A stretch of DNA of 64,000 nucleotides from NCBI GenBank assembly GCA_018696595.1, contig JABHQW010000008.1, positions 204,522-268,521 of the forward strand, written 5' to 3'. Made by a program: the position numbers and the translations under genes. The notes beneath the pieces are model-generated. The model saw only the letters and a list, made by a program, of their open reading frames with translations. It did not search any database and had not been told where the DNA came from. This DNA comes from Candidatus Woesearchaeota archaeon. GTDB taxonomy: Archaea; Nanobdellota; Nanobdellia; Woesearchaeales; GW2011-AR9. Positions 8,020 through 17,910 of the stretch are shown here, piece after piece (the first letter of the stretch is position 1; the number at the start of each line of letters is the position of its first letter).

Positions 8020-9744
8020 ATGACTAAAAGCAAAGAAGAAATTATTGAGGAAATGTTTGAGAAAGGAGTTTTAATTAGTGAAGACTTCTTGAAAAAGGAA
8101 GAGAATCAATCCTCTGATAATAAATTTACTGGAAAAATAGAAGCAGAAGAAGATTTATTAGTTCTTAATTCTGATTATGCTGAAGTAATTAAACAACAAA
8201 CCAGTTTGGTAGATTGGCACGAATTAGATTCATTAAAAGTAGGATCCGAAAAAGAAAGAAACGACGATCTTTACCAAAATGAACTTCAACAATTAAAAAA
8301 GTCAGAATTAGTTTTACAAAACAGCAACACTTCTAAAGAAACTTCTAGTTTAGAAGTAGAACTAAATGTTGAAGAAAATGGAGCAACAACTTCAACCACT
8401 ACAGAAACAAAATCCGAAGAACTTATTGAATCAAGTATGAATGTAATTGAACTTAATGAATCCGAAAAAAATAATTTGGCAATGCTGAAGAATGTAGAAA
8501 TTGTTTTTTCTTATACAAATATTCCTTTCAAATACAAAATTAATGATTTTGGTAATATTTTCAGATCTCGTTATAAATGTTTAGAAAAATTGTTACGTAA
8601 TAGACAAGAATTACGAAGTACTTTAACAATTAATAGAATATTGGGAAAAAAAGAAAAAGAAAAAGTTTCTATTATTGGCGTTATTGAAGATGTTGGAACA
8701 ACAAGAAGTGGTCACATCATGTTAACTTTAGAAGATTTGACTGGAAAAATAAAAGTTCTTGTTTCTAAAAATAATAAAGACCTATTTCCTTTAGCAAAAG
8801 AATTAGTTTATGATGAAGTAATTGGCATTACGGGCAATTGTGGGGATAAAATAATTTTTGCTAACAATATTATTTGGCCAGATATTCCTGAAACTAATGA
8901 AATGAGAAAAGGTAATAAAGAAGAATATGCTATTTTTCTTTCAGATCTTCATGTTGGTTCAAATGTATTTTTAGAGGACGAATTCAATAAATTTTTACGT
9001 TGGATTCAAGGAGACACAGGTAATGATAAACAAAGAGAATTAGCCAATAAAGTTAAATATATTATTATTGCAGGAGATTTAGTTGACGGTATTGGAATTT
9101 ATCCTACACATGAAGAAGACTTAAAAATTAAAGATATAAAAAAACAGTACGAAGAGGTTGTCAGGTTAATTAAAAAAATACCATTAAACAAAAAAATCAT
9201 TGTTTGTCCAGGTAATCACGATTTAGTACATCTTGCAGAACCTCAACCAGTTTTCTATCCCGAATATACTCAATGTTTATACGACCAACCAAACGTAATC
9301 GTTGTTAGTAATCCTGCAATGATTAATATTGGAAAGACTGAAGATTTTTCAGGATTTAATATTTTAATGTATCACGGATGTAGTTTTGATTATTATGTTG
9401 CTAACGTTGAATCGATTCGTAATAACGGGGGATATCATCGAGCAGATTTAATTATGAAATTTTTGTTAAAAAGAAGACATCTTGCTCCGGCATTTAAATC
9501 AGTACCTTATTTTCCAGGTCATAAAGAGGATCCTCTATTGATAAAAACCATTCCTGACTTTTTTGTAACAGGACACATTCATTATTCCAAGGTCGCCAAT
9601 TATAAAGGTGTAACAATGATTTCAGGAAGTTGTTGGCAAGCAAAAACTTCGTTTCAAGAAAAGTTGGGACACGAACCAGAACCAGCAAGAGTTCCAGTTG
9701 TAAATTTAAAAACGAGAGAGGTAAAAATATTAAAATTTGTTTAG
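8020..9744 (+). CDS. polB: DNA polymerase D small subunit DP1 (PolB)
   Basis: Proofreading 3'-5' exonuclease subunit of the archaeal replicative polymerase PolD. The N-terminal 150 residues are variable and rich in Glu, Ser and Thr. An OB fold follows (about 210-290), then a calcineurin-like phosphoesterase domain with the metal-binding series SDLHVGSN, AGDLVDG, CPGNHD, MYHG and TGHIH. All are present, so the exonuclease should be active. The gene lies 52 nt after cdc6 and 27 nt before the large subunit, the conserved initiator-polymerase order. Confidence 0.96.
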   Translation: MTKSKEEIIEEMFEKGVLISEDFLKKEENQSSDNKFTGKIEAEEDLLVLNSDYAEVIKQQTSLVDWHELDSLKVGSEKERNDDLYQNELQQLKKSELVLQNSNTSKETSSLEVELNVEENGATTSTTTETKSEELIESSMNVIELNESEKNNLAMLKNVEIVFSYTNIPFKYKINDFGNIFRSRYKCLEKLLRNRQELRSTLTINRILGKKEKEKVSIIGVIEDVGTTRSGHIMLTLEDLTGKIKVLVSKNNKDLFPLAKELVYDEVIGITGNCGDKIIFANNIIWPDIPETNEMRKGNKEEYAIFLSDLHVGSNVFLEDEFNKFLRWIQGDTGNDKQRELANKVKYIIIAGDLVDGIGIYPTHEEDLKIKDIKKQYEEVVRLIKKIPLNKKIIVCPGNHDLVHLAEPQPVFYPEYTQCLYDQPNVIVVSNPAMINIGKTEDFSGFNILMYHGCSFDYYVANVESIRNNGGYHRADLIMKFLLKRRHLAPAFKSVPYFPGHKEDPLLIKTIPDFFVTGHIHYSKVANYKGVTMISGSCWQAKTSFQEKLGHEPEPARVPVVNLKTREVKILKFV

Positions 9745-9771
9745 TTAAATAAAATGAAATAAAATAATAAA

Positions 9772-12700
9772 ATGTCTAAAGCATCCCCAGAAATAAAAAA
9801 GTACTTTGCCGTATTAAATGATGAAGTTAAACGTAGTTATGACTTAGCTGCAGAAGCACATAAAAAGAATCTTGATCCTGATAAAATTGTTCCAATTCCA
9901 TTAGCAAAGAATATGGCCGAAAGAGTTGTTGGATTAATTTCAGTAGTAGCTCCACAAGTTTTAGAAACAAACATTACTGATAGAATTATGGAATTAGAAA
10001 AGGAATACGGTTTATTAGATTGGCGAGTAGGATTTAAAATTGCTGAAGAAGTTGCTAAAGAAACATTTTGTAAATTTAAAGATAAACAGGAAGCAATTGA
10101 AATTGGAATTAGAGTAGGATTTGCTTATTTAACTTTAGGTATTGTATCTGCACCGTTGGAAGGTTTTATTGGAATTAAGATTAAAAAACGAAAAGATGGA
10201 AAAGAATATTTTGCTTTACAATATGCTGGGCCAATTAGAGCGGCAGGAGGAACAGCATCTTCTGTTTCTGTCATTTTAAGTGATTATGTTCGAGTAAAAT
10301 TAGGTTATGCTCCTTACGATCCCGATGAAACAGAAATTAATCGTTACAATGCAGAAGTTCATGATTACCATGAAAGAATTACTAATTTACAATACCATCC
10401 TTCAGATGAAGAAGTAAAATTTATGGTTTCTCATTTACCTGTAGAAGTTGATGGTGATCCTACAGAAAAATTTGAAGTTTCCAATTTTAAAGATTTACCG
10501 AGAATTGAAACAAATTTAATTCGTGGCGGAGTTGCTTTAGTGTTAGCAGAAGGTTTATCTCAAAAAACACCTAAATTATGGAAAAGGTTATCTAAATGGG
10601 GTAAAGATTTTGGGTTAGGGCATTGGGATTTCTTGAAGGATTTTTTAGATTTAAAAGATAAACTTCATGCCGAAGAGGATGATGGGAAATCCGAAGCAGG
10701 TAAGGACGAAAAAAAAACAGTTAAAGCAAATAACACATTTATTATGGACTTAGTTGCTGGAAGACCCATATTAACTCATCCTTTAGCAGTGGGAGGTTTT
10801 AGATTAAGATATGGCAGAACTAGAGTTACTGGTTTTTCTACTTGTGCTTTACATCCTGCAACCATGATTGTATTAAACAAGTTTATTGCTATTGGAACCC
10901 AAATTAAAACGGAGAGACCAGGAAAAGCTGCAACAACAACAGTTTGTGAAAGTTTAGAAGGGCCAATCGTAAGATTAAATAATGGGTCTGTTAAACAATT
11001 AAAGACAGATATTGAAGCAAAAGAAGTTCTTAAAGACGTAGAAGAAATTGTTTTTTTAGGAGATATTTTATTTAATTATGGGGATTTTTCTGAGAATGGA
11101 CAAGATTTGGTTCCTGCTGGTTATTGTCACGAATGGTGGGCTTTAGAAGTCGAGAAAGCAATTAAAAATTTATATTCAGAAGATGAAATTAAAAAAGCTT
11201 CTGATTTATTGGAAATAGATCCAGAAGAATTAAAAAACTTTGTTGAAAAACCATTATACTTTTCTCCTGATTGGAACCAATCATTAACACTTAGTAAGAA
11301 ACTAAAAGTTCCTTTACATCCCGATTATACTTTTTATTGGAAATTAGTTTCCGGTAAAGATTTACTGATTTTAATGGAATGGTTTAACGAAGGAAAAGTT
11401 AAGATTGATGAAAAGGGAATTAAAAAAATAATTTTTCCTTATGATGAAAAGATTGAAAAATACAAATTAGCAAAGAAAACATTAGAAAATTTAGGGGTTA
11501 CCCATCAATTAATTAACAAAGAAAATTTAGTTTTAGCTAGGAAAGAAGCGAACATTTTTGCTTTTTGTTTAGATTTTAAGGATCAGAAAGGACTAGAAGG
11601 AACGAAATTAACTAAGGAACTAGTTGAAAATAAAGATGGTTTAGAAGTTATTAATTATATCTGTGATGTTGAAATAAGAGATAAAGCTGGAACTTTTATT
11701 GGGGCAAGAATGGGCCGTCCTGAAAAAGCTAAAATGAGAAAAATGACTGGATCTCCCCAAGTAATGTTTCCTGTTGGTGAAGAGGGAGACCGAATGCGAA
11801 GTTTTCAAGCTGCTCTTAAAGTAGGAAAAATAAGAAACACTTTTCCTCATTTTTATTGTACTAAATGTAAAAAAGAAATGATTTATTCTAATTGTGAAGA
11901 ATGTAATAACGAATGCGAAAAAAAGTATCACTGTCGATTTTGCGGCGATTTAGAAAAAGAAACTTGTCGTCATGGTGATGCAAATCCTTTCAGAACAACA
12001 GATATTGACATTAAATATTATTTTAATAAAGCTAAAGAAAGGATTGGAGAAAGATTACATCCAGACTTAATCAAAGGTGTACGCGGTACATCAAACAAAG
12101 AACACGTCATGGAACATTTATCTAAAGGGATTCTGAGAGCTAAACATAATATTTATGTGAATAAAGATGGCACTACTCGTTATGATGGAACAGAAATGCC
12201 TATCACTCATTTTAAACCAAGAGAAATTAAAACTTCTGTTGAAAAGTTAAAAAAATTAGGCTACAATAAGGATGTATATGGAAATGAAATAGAAAATGAT
12301 GATCAAATAATAGAAATAAAACCACAAGATGTTATTTTGCCAGGGTTCAATTCTTTGGAAGAATCAGGGCCACAAGTATTGTTTAGGGTTGCAAATTTCA
12401 TTGATGAATTATTAGTTAAATTTTATGGATTAAAACCTTTTTATAATTTAGAATCTGAAGAGGATTTAGTTGGACATTTAGTTATTGGCTTAGCACCACA
12501 TATTTCTGCAGGATTAATAGGGAGAATTATTGGTTTTTCTGAAACCCAAGGATTATTGACCCACCCAATGTATCACGCTGGAATGCGTAGAGACTGTGAT
12601 GGCGATGAAGCGGCAGTACTACTTTTAATGGATGCTTTGTTGAATTTTTCTCGTCAGTACTTGCCCGAGAGACGTGGAGCAAAAACAATGGATGCCCCAT

Positions 12701-13365
12701 TAGTATTAACTTCAACTTTAGTGCCTTCGGAAGTAGACGACCAAGTTCATGGAATGGATGTTGTTTGGAAATATCCTTTAGAACTTTATGAAGCCGCTTT
12801 AGAAATGAAAAAACCATGGGAAGTTTTAGTTGATGGAAAGAAGATTGAACAATTGGGTGATCGATTAGAAACTGCGGCACAATATGAAAATTTTGGTTAT
12901 ACTCATTGGGTAAATAATTTTAACAAAGGAGTTCTTTGTTCTGATTATAAAACATTACCTACAATGGAGGCAAAATTGTTTGGACAGATGGAAATTGCTC
13001 AAAAAGTACGTGCAGTTGATATGGATGATGTTGCTAAGTTAGTTATTCAAAAACATTTTTTGAAAGATATTAAAGGTAATCTTCGTAAATTCAGTATGCA
13101 ACAATTCCGTTGTGTTGGATGTAACACTAAGTTTAGGCGTCCTCCTTTGTCTGGAAAATGTCATGAATGTAAAACCGGAAAAATAATATTTACAATTTCA
13201 CATGGATCGGTAATAAAATATTTGGGTCATTCAATGAGATTGGCGGAGGAATATAACTTTTCTCCATATTTGAAACAAACACTTGATTTGTTACAATTGA
13301 ATGTAGAAGATGTTTTTGGCAGAGAGAAAGAGAAACAAGCAGGATTAGGGGATTTTATTGGTTAG
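9772..13365 (+). CDS. polC: DNA polymerase D large subunit DP2 (PolC)
   Basis: Catalytic subunit of PolD, which has a two-barrel core related to multisubunit RNA polymerase. The 1197 residues are in the family's normal range and contain no intein. The catalytic Asp cluster is RRDCDGDE at about residues 938-945. Two cysteine-rich zinc sites are visible: CTKCKKEM...CRFCG (about 697-726) and CVGCNTKF...CHEC (about 1118-1138). The second is near the C-terminus, which in the family contacts PCNA and DP1. It is the last gene of the cdc6-polB-polC run and is convergent with the DUF424 gene, whose stop codon starts at the next base. Confidence 0.97.
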   Translation: MSKASPEIKKYFAVLNDEVKRSYDLAAEAHKKNLDPDKIVPIPLAKNMAERVVGLISVVAPQVLETNITDRIMELEKEYGLLDWRVGFKIAEEVAKETFCKFKDKQEAIEIGIRVGFAYLTLGIVSAPLEGFIGIKIKKRKDGKEYFALQYAGPIRAAGGTASSVSVILSDYVRVKLGYAPYDPDETEINRYNAEVHDYHERITNLQYHPSDEEVKFMVSHLPVEVDGDPTEKFEVSNFKDLPRIETNLIRGGVALVLAEGLSQKTPKLWKRLSKWGKDFGLGHWDFLKDFLDLKDKLHAEEDDGKSEAGKDEKKTVKANNTFIMDLVAGRPILTHPLAVGGFRLRYGRTRVTGFSTCALHPATMIVLNKFIAIGTQIKTERPGKAATTTVCESLEGPIVRLNNGSVKQLKTDIEAKEVLKDVEEIVFLGDILFNYGDFSENGQDLVPAGYCHEWWALEVEKAIKNLYSEDEIKKASDLLEIDPEELKNFVEKPLYFSPDWNQSLTLSKKLKVPLHPDYTFYWKLVSGKDLLILMEWFNEGKVKIDEKGIKKIIFPYDEKIEKYKLAKKTLENLGVTHQLINKENLVLARKEANIFAFCLDFKDQKGLEGTKLTKELVENKDGLEVINYICDVEIRDKAGTFIGARMGRPEKAKMRKMTGSPQVMFPVGEEGDRMRSFQAALKVGKIRNTFPHFYCTKCKKEMIYSNCEECNNECEKKYHCRFCGDLEKETCRHGDANPFRTTDIDIKYYFNKAKERIGERLHPDLIKGVRGTSNKEHVMEHLSKGILRAKHNIYVNKDGTTRYDGTEMPITHFKPREIKTSVEKLKKLGYNKDVYGNEIENDDQIIEIKPQDVILPGFNSLEESGPQVLFRVANFIDELLVKFYGLKPFYNLESEEDLVGHLVIGLAPHISAGLIGRIIGFSETQGLLTHPMYHAGMRRDCDGDEAAVLLLMDALLNFSRQYLPERRGAKTMDAPLVLTSTLVPSEVDDQVHGMDVVWKYPLELYEAALEMKKPWEVLVDGKKIEQLGDRLETAAQYENFGYTHWVNNFNKGVLCSDYKTLPTMEAKLFGQMEIAQKVRAVDMDDVAKLVIQKHFLKDIKGNLRKFSMQQFRCVGCNTKFRRPPLSGKCHECKTGKIIFTISHGSVIKYLGHSMRLAEEYNFSPYLKQTLDLLQLNVEDVFGREKEKQAGLGDFIG

Positions 13366-13656
13366 TTATTCTGCTACCAACAATACTTCTGCATGAGGAA
13401 TATCTTTAATTGTAATCACTTTATCAACCAAGTCTAATTCTTTACCGAAAGCTACTGCTTCTTTGCCAGTTAAATGTAAAACATAAGCATCGTTAAGAAG
13501 TTGTTTAATTTCTTCAACATTCTTTTCTTCACCTTGATAGAATTCTTTAGTTAAATCTAATTGCTTTTTTCCTTCTTCAAAGATTTTTCCAACTAAATTA
13601 GAATCTGTAATAATTAAAATAGTTCCATTAGGGGTATTTTTTTGATTAACAATCAT
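13366..13656 (-). CDS. DUF424 family protein
   Basis: A 96-residue archaeal conserved protein. The start (MIVNQKNTPNGTILIITDS) and the C-terminal PHAEVLLVAE segment match the DUF424 family. Its function is unknown, but it is recurrently linked to translation genes in archaea. Its ATG overlaps the stop of the aIF2-beta gene by 4 nt, so the two are translationally coupled. No catalytic motif is evident. Confidence 0.8.
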   Translation of the reverse strand: MIVNQKNTPNGTILIITDSNLVGKIFEEGKKQLDLTKEFYQGEEKNVEEIKQLLNDAYVLHLTGKEAVAFGKELDLVDKVITIKDIPHAEVLLVAE

Positions 13657-14063
13657 CTTAAACTCTTAACTGGTTTTTTAACACCGCAAGCTAAACATTT
13701 CAAATAAGTAATTTCTTTTTCTTCACTTAATTCTGTGTCTGGCTTATTACATTCAGAACAGAAAACAAATTCAGAAGCATATTTTTTTATTTTTTTATTA
13801 ATTTTCGTAGCAGAAACTTTTGTTCCTAAAAGAACCCGGTCCCTAACAACCTTACCAGGAGTAGCTAATTCCTTTAACAAATATTTTAACAAATGTTGCA
13901 CATCTCTGCCTAAAGTTTTAGCGATTGCGTGTAAGTTTACTAATACTGTTTTTTTACCTTCTAGGTGGCCTTTGATTTTTTCAATAGTAAATCTTTCTCC
14001 ACCAGCAACATTTTCAGGCAATTCTTCCTGTGCTTTTTTCAATAATGCTTCATAATCTTCCAT
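13653..14063 (-). CDS. eif2b: Translation initiation factor aIF2 subunit beta
   Basis: Beta subunit of the GTP-dependent factor that brings initiator tRNA to the ribosome. 136 residues: an N-terminal helix that contacts the gamma subunit, an alpha-beta core (LATPGKVVRDRVLLGTKV), and a C-terminal zinc ribbon CSEC...CLAC (about 106-128). Length is normal. It is the upstream member of a two-gene operon with DUF424 and is divergent from the gene at 14141. The gamma and alpha subunits are not in this window. Confidence 0.95.
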   Translation of the reverse strand: MEDYEALLKKAQEELPENVAGGERFTIEKIKGHLEGKKTVLVNLHAIAKTLGRDVQHLLKYLLKELATPGKVVRDRVLLGTKVSATKINKKIKKYASEFVFCSECNKPDTELSEEKEITYLKCLACGVKKPVKSLR

Positions 14064-14140
14064 GTTTACCTTAATTTAGAGGTGAATTTATAAAGTTTTA
14101 GTTAGATTTTTATATTATTAACTTTATTCTACTTTTACAA

Positions 14141-15040
14141 ATGAAAGTATTTCCATTTATTAAGATTGAAAAGAAGAATTATCCTACAGTAATTATGGGT
14201 GAAGACCACTTTACTGGTTGGTTTAAGAAGTGTAAACCATACAACTCTGAAAAAGAAAGAGAAGAAGATTATAAAATTACTCTTGAAACTGCTTATTCTA
14301 AAGGCGTAAGAGGGTTTAGTATGTCTCCCCACTTGGGATTAATCAAAATTCTCAAACAATTTAAACAAAAACATCCAGAAATTGTTTGTATCTCCAATCA
14401 TCATTGGAAATCTAGTTATTATGTTGGAAAAGAATCATTGTGGGAAGAAAAAAACATGAAAAAACTTGTTAATTTCGCTGCATCTAAGGTAGATAAAGAA
14501 ATGTTGAACAAATACTATTGGTTCAAAAACAATGATCATGATTTTTTTTCTAAAAAGGAAATTAATCAGTTCAGGTTAGACGAAAAAGAATATAAGGTTC
14601 AATTGAAACAGTTTAAAGGTTTTTGTGATTTTTGTCTTGTTGGCAACTTAGGAATTAGCTCTTTGATTTTACACAAAAGAACAGATATTATCAAAAGAGA
14701 AATTGAGTTAGCTAGAAAAGAAGGATTAATTCCCTTATTAATGTGCGAAGGAGGGGGGCTTGCATTACCTGCTGCGGAGAATTTAGATGTTGCGGGAAGT
14801 TGGTTATGTATTAATCAATCTTGTGTATTTCCAAATTTTGAGGTTACTTTAGAAACTATCAAGAAATCAACCAAGCCAATTACAGCATATAAAATATTAA
14901 CTAATCCAGAAGGTTTTAATTTAAAAAAATCAATCTCTTTCATAAAAAATATTAAACAAATTAAATCAATAGTTATTGGTGTAGATGGAAAGAAACAAGC
15001 AGAAGAAACGTTTACTGGGCTAAGAGATTATTGGCAGTAA
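14141..15040 (+). CDS. Conserved hypothetical protein, possibly TIM-barrel
   Basis: A 299-residue soluble protein of unknown function. Visible features are an N-terminal GEDHFTGW motif, TAYSKGVRGFSMSPH, a SNHHWK segment and alternating hydrophobic strands with acidic or His tips. This pattern suggests a (beta/alpha)8 barrel with a metal or sugar-phosphate site near the strand ends. It resembles the aldo/keto reductase or amidohydrolase style of barrel only loosely. It has no signal peptide. It is divergent from aIF2-beta and convergent with the phosphoribosyltransferase-like gene, so context gives no firm clue. Confidence 0.6.
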   Translation: MKVFPFIKIEKKNYPTVIMGEDHFTGWFKKCKPYNSEKEREEDYKITLETAYSKGVRGFSMSPHLGLIKILKQFKQKHPEIVCISNHHWKSSYYVGKESLWEEKNMKKLVNFAASKVDKEMLNKYYWFKNNDHDFFSKKEINQFRLDEKEYKVQLKQFKGFCDFCLVGNLGISSLILHKRTDIIKREIELARKEGLIPLLMCEGGGLALPAAENLDVAGSWLCINQSCVFPNFEVTLETIKKSTKPITAYKILTNPEGFNLKKSISFIKNIKQIKSIVIGVDGKKQAEETFTGLRDYWQ

Positions 15041-15079
15041 ACTTTTTTTAGTAAATTATATATGATCAGAAAGAATAAT

Positions 15080-16135
15080 TTAATTAATATTTCTCTTCAA
15101 TCTTTGAATTAAAGAAAGTTTAATCTTCCTAAGTTCGGATTTATTTAACGTTACTCTTTCTGTTTTAGCTTCATAAACCTTAGAAAACAGTTTAGCTAAT
15201 TTTTTCTTTTCAAACGGAGCACCAGGACAAATATAATCTAAACATAAAGAAATTTTTGCTGGTTTGTATTTTTCATTTAATTCTGAACAAACTCTTTTTA
15301 CAGTATTACCATTAAATAAATTATTATCAATAATAAGAATCTTCTTTCCAGCAATTTGTCTAAGACTGCTAATCTCTTTAAAACTCAAATCGTTTTCCGT
15401 TTTTGCATGTTTACCATGAATTCTTCCACATTTGACATATTTAATCTTATTCTTAGAAAAATCTAATAATTCAAACAGTAAAGTTTGTGTTAAACCACCT
15501 CTTAAAATACAAATAATATAATTATAATCTTTTTTAGAAATGATTGATTGGGTTGAAGAAAGAATATAACTGGGAAATCCTTTTAATCTATGATCACGAT
15601 GAAACTGATCTACAAAACTTTTCAAATCATTTTTGAAATATTTATGGAACTTTTTTTTGTAATTAATAAAAGTGTACTTGGCCAACAATAAGATTAATTC
15701 TTTATCTAGAGAATCTAACTTAGCTAATACTTTCTTTTTATATTCTGTTCTTAAATATTCAATTTTATTTCTGAGAAACAAAAGATTAATAAAAATAGCC
15801 ATCGCTAACTTTTTATCTTTTTTTTTAATATATTTCTTAGAATTTTTAATATGGTGTTTCAAGTAAAGGTTAATCTCAGAAAATTGATAATTATATCTTA
15901 ACCATTCTTTTTCATCTTTATTAAATTTTTTATAATTGGAAATTATATTTTTACATAAATCATAAAGATAAATTAAATCTTTTTTTTGGAATGTTTTGTA
16001 CTTTAATAATTTACTAATTTTTTCTTGCTTTATATTTATTTTATTTTCTAAAATTAACTTTAATTTGTTGTTATTGTGGGTCTTGTTTATTTGTTCAATA
16101 CTTACAACAATTTCTTTAATTTCTTTTAACATCAT
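15080..16135 (-). CDS. Phosphoribosyltransferase-like protein with helical N-terminal region
   Basis: 351 residues. The first 190 or so are Lys-rich and predicted helical, without a recognised domain. The C-terminal part looks like a type I phosphoribosyltransferase fold: a strand-loop YNYIICILRGGLTQTLLFE, then KILIIDNNLFNGNTVKRV, which aligns with the PRPP-binding signature (hhhhDDxxxTGxT) but has Asn for the second Asp and for the TG threonine. It is divergent from a GCS2-like ligase. It could be a regulator or a processing enzyme; the substrate is unknown. Confidence 0.55.
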   Translation of the reverse strand: MMLKEIKEIVVSIEQINKTHNNNKLKLILENKINIKQEKISKLLKYKTFQKKDLIYLYDLCKNIISNYKKFNKDEKEWLRYNYQFSEINLYLKHHIKNSKKYIKKKDKKLAMAIFINLLFLRNKIEYLRTEYKKKVLAKLDSLDKELILLLAKYTFINYKKKFHKYFKNDLKSFVDQFHRDHRLKGFPSYILSSTQSIISKKDYNYIICILRGGLTQTLLFELLDFSKNKIKYVKCGRIHGKHAKTENDLSFKEISSLRQIAGKKILIIDNNLFNGNTVKRVCSELNEKYKPAKISLCLDYICPGAPFEKKKLAKLFSKVYEAKTERVTLNKSELRKIKLSLIQRLKRNIN

Positions 16136-16213
16136 TTAAAATAAATTCAAAGTAATATATAAAACTTAACTTTCATCAAAAGACTTAAAAGGAATAACAT
16201 AAACTTAATTAAG

Positions 16214-17596
16214 ATGAGTTTAATTAATACTTCGGAGTCTCAAAACGAAAAAAGACCTTTAAAACGTGCAATGTCTGGTTTTGAAGTTGAAATGCATATT
16301 CTTAATTCTGATGGTAGTATGAGTTACAAAGGATTTGAATTAACACAAAAAGTTAAAGAAAAATATCCTGAAGTGGATGTTGTTAAGGAATGTGGAAAAA
16401 ATATGTTAGAACTAGGATGTTATCCTTGTGTCAATTCTTATAACCCGGCTTTAGAAATGATTGATTCTATTGAAAAGGTTATTGAAGTTGCTAAAGAAAA
16501 TAATTTGATTGTATTCCCTTTTAGTACTTATCCTGGCCATATAAAAACAAAGTTCACCCCAGATATTACTGGAAAATATAAAATCCAAGAAAAAATATTT
16601 GGAAAAGAAAAATTTAGCCTAGCTACAAAAGTGGTGGGATTTCATCATCATTATGCATTTCCTAAAGGGGTTTTTGACAACAATAAAAAAGAATTAAAAT
16701 TATTGATTGATAGTAAACTGAAAAGAAGTCTTATCAACAGTTATAATTTTGAAATTGCAATTGATCCCATTCTTACACTTTTAACCCAATCTTCTCCTTT
16801 TTTTGAGGGAAAAGTATTTGCAAAAAATTCTAGAATTGTGGTTTATCGGGGAGGAAAGAAATTAGACCATCCTGGCTTTTATGATGAGTGTCAAATTATG
16901 GGCGCACTTCCCCCTTACAAACAAACCGAAACAGATTTACTGAGCAGTCTTAAACTTAAGGAAAGAAAATGGGAGAAGTTGATCAAAAAAGTTAATCCCA
17001 ACATAAATTTTCGAGAATTATATCCTTATAGTTTAGATATCTCTTGGAATCCTGTTAAAATAAACAAACATGGGACTTTAGAACAGAGAGGATTAGATGT
17101 AAATTATATGAGTACTATGTTTGCAGTCTCTGCGTTAATTAAATTTACACTTAAAAAAATTCAACGTGATTTTATTGAAGTAATACCTGCAGACTTAGGC
17201 ATATCAGACTCCTTCAAAATCAGAAAAGGGATTATGTTTATTCCACCTCATACTTATGTTAGAAAGAAATTACAAAAGGCAAGCGCATACGAAGGTTTTG
17301 CAAATAAAGAACTTTATGAGTATACTAAAAGATTTTTCAGACTTGCCAAATCTCTTGCTCCAAAATATTACTTGCCTTTGATAAAAAAAATAGAAATAAT
17401 GATAAAGAAAAAACGTTCTTTGTCTGATGAAATGTTAACTTTGGCGAAACGTAAAGGGTGGGTTGATAAAAAAGGAAAAATTTCTTATAAACATGCAAAG
17501 GAGTTTGGATGTTATTATTCTGAAAAGTTCGAAAAAGATCTTATTGAAACTAAACAAATTGTAACAAAAATCATGGAAGAACATAAGAAAATATAA
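16214..17596 (+). CDS. Glutamate-cysteine ligase family 2 (GCS2)-like carboxylate-amine ligase
   Basis: 460 residues. The N-terminal SGFEVEMHIL carries the acidic metal-binding cluster of the GCS2 fold. VGFHHHYAFP and TQSSPFFEGK resemble the family's HVH and SRSPFxxG segments, and a Tyr-Arg pair follows (VVYRGG). GCS2 enzymes use ATP to join an amino acid to glutamate or a related carboxylate. Gamma-glutamylcysteine formation is one possibility, but the exact substrates cannot be read from sequence. No glutathione synthetase is nearby. The divergent phosphoribosyltransferase-like neighbour is 78 nt away. Confidence 0.7.
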   Translation: MSLINTSESQNEKRPLKRAMSGFEVEMHILNSDGSMSYKGFELTQKVKEKYPEVDVVKECGKNMLELGCYPCVNSYNPALEMIDSIEKVIEVAKENNLIVFPFSTYPGHIKTKFTPDITGKYKIQEKIFGKEKFSLATKVVGFHHHYAFPKGVFDNNKKELKLLIDSKLKRSLINSYNFEIAIDPILTLLTQSSPFFEGKVFAKNSRIVVYRGGKKLDHPGFYDECQIMGALPPYKQTETDLLSSLKLKERKWEKLIKKVNPNINFRELYPYSLDISWNPVKINKHGTLEQRGLDVNYMSTMFAVSALIKFTLKKIQRDFIEVIPADLGISDSFKIRKGIMFIPPHTYVRKKLQKASAYEGFANKELYEYTKRFFRLAKSLAPKYYLPLIKKIEIMIKKKRSLSDEMLTLAKRKGWVDKKGKISYKHAKEFGCYYSEKFEKDLIETKQIVTKIMEEHKKI

Positions 17597-17680
17597 TCTT
17601 TTTACTTCTCCCGTCCAAAACGTTTATATACCTTTAAGTAATTATTAAGGTATCATATTTAAAAAAGAGGTGAAAATAAA

Positions 17681-17908
17681 ATGGCAGGTTTAGAATTAGC
17701 TGAAGTGATTCTTGCAGTGATTATTGGAACATTAGCAGCAATCGTTTATTCACTAAGAGTGTTAATACTTTTAGAGAGAAGAGTTGCGTCAATGGAAATG
17801 AATATCCAAAAAATGACTAGTAGGGTTCTCAAAGAAGAAATGGTTATCGAAAGAATAATCAAGAAGAAAAGAGCTTCTCCAAAAAAATCTAGAAAGAGAA
17901 AAAGATAA
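17681..17908 (+). CDS. Small single-pass membrane protein with basic tail
   Basis: 75 residues: an N-terminal transmembrane helix (about 6-30), an amphipathic segment (about 33-60) and a very basic C-terminal tail (KKKRASPKKSRKRKR) that would lie in the cytoplasm and could contact nucleic acid or ribosomes. The start follows GAGGTG, and a TATA-like GTTTATATACC lies about 60 nt upstream. No family was recognised. It is convergent with tfe, 2 nt apart. Confidence 0.7.
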   Translation: MAGLELAEVILAVIIGTLAAIVYSLRVLILLERRVASMEMNIQKMTSRVLKEEMVIERIIKKKRASPKKSRKRKR

Positions 17909-17910
17909 AT

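Noticed and set aside
11641-11931. ORF-track entries inside large genes (for example antisense to polC, copA and gyrA).
   Set aside because: They are shadows of real genes on the other strand, with biased composition and no ribosome sites.
9772-13365. Possible intein in polC, as often found in archaeal DP2.
   Set aside because: The length is normal and the RRDCDGDE region is uninterrupted; no intein splicing blocks are seen.
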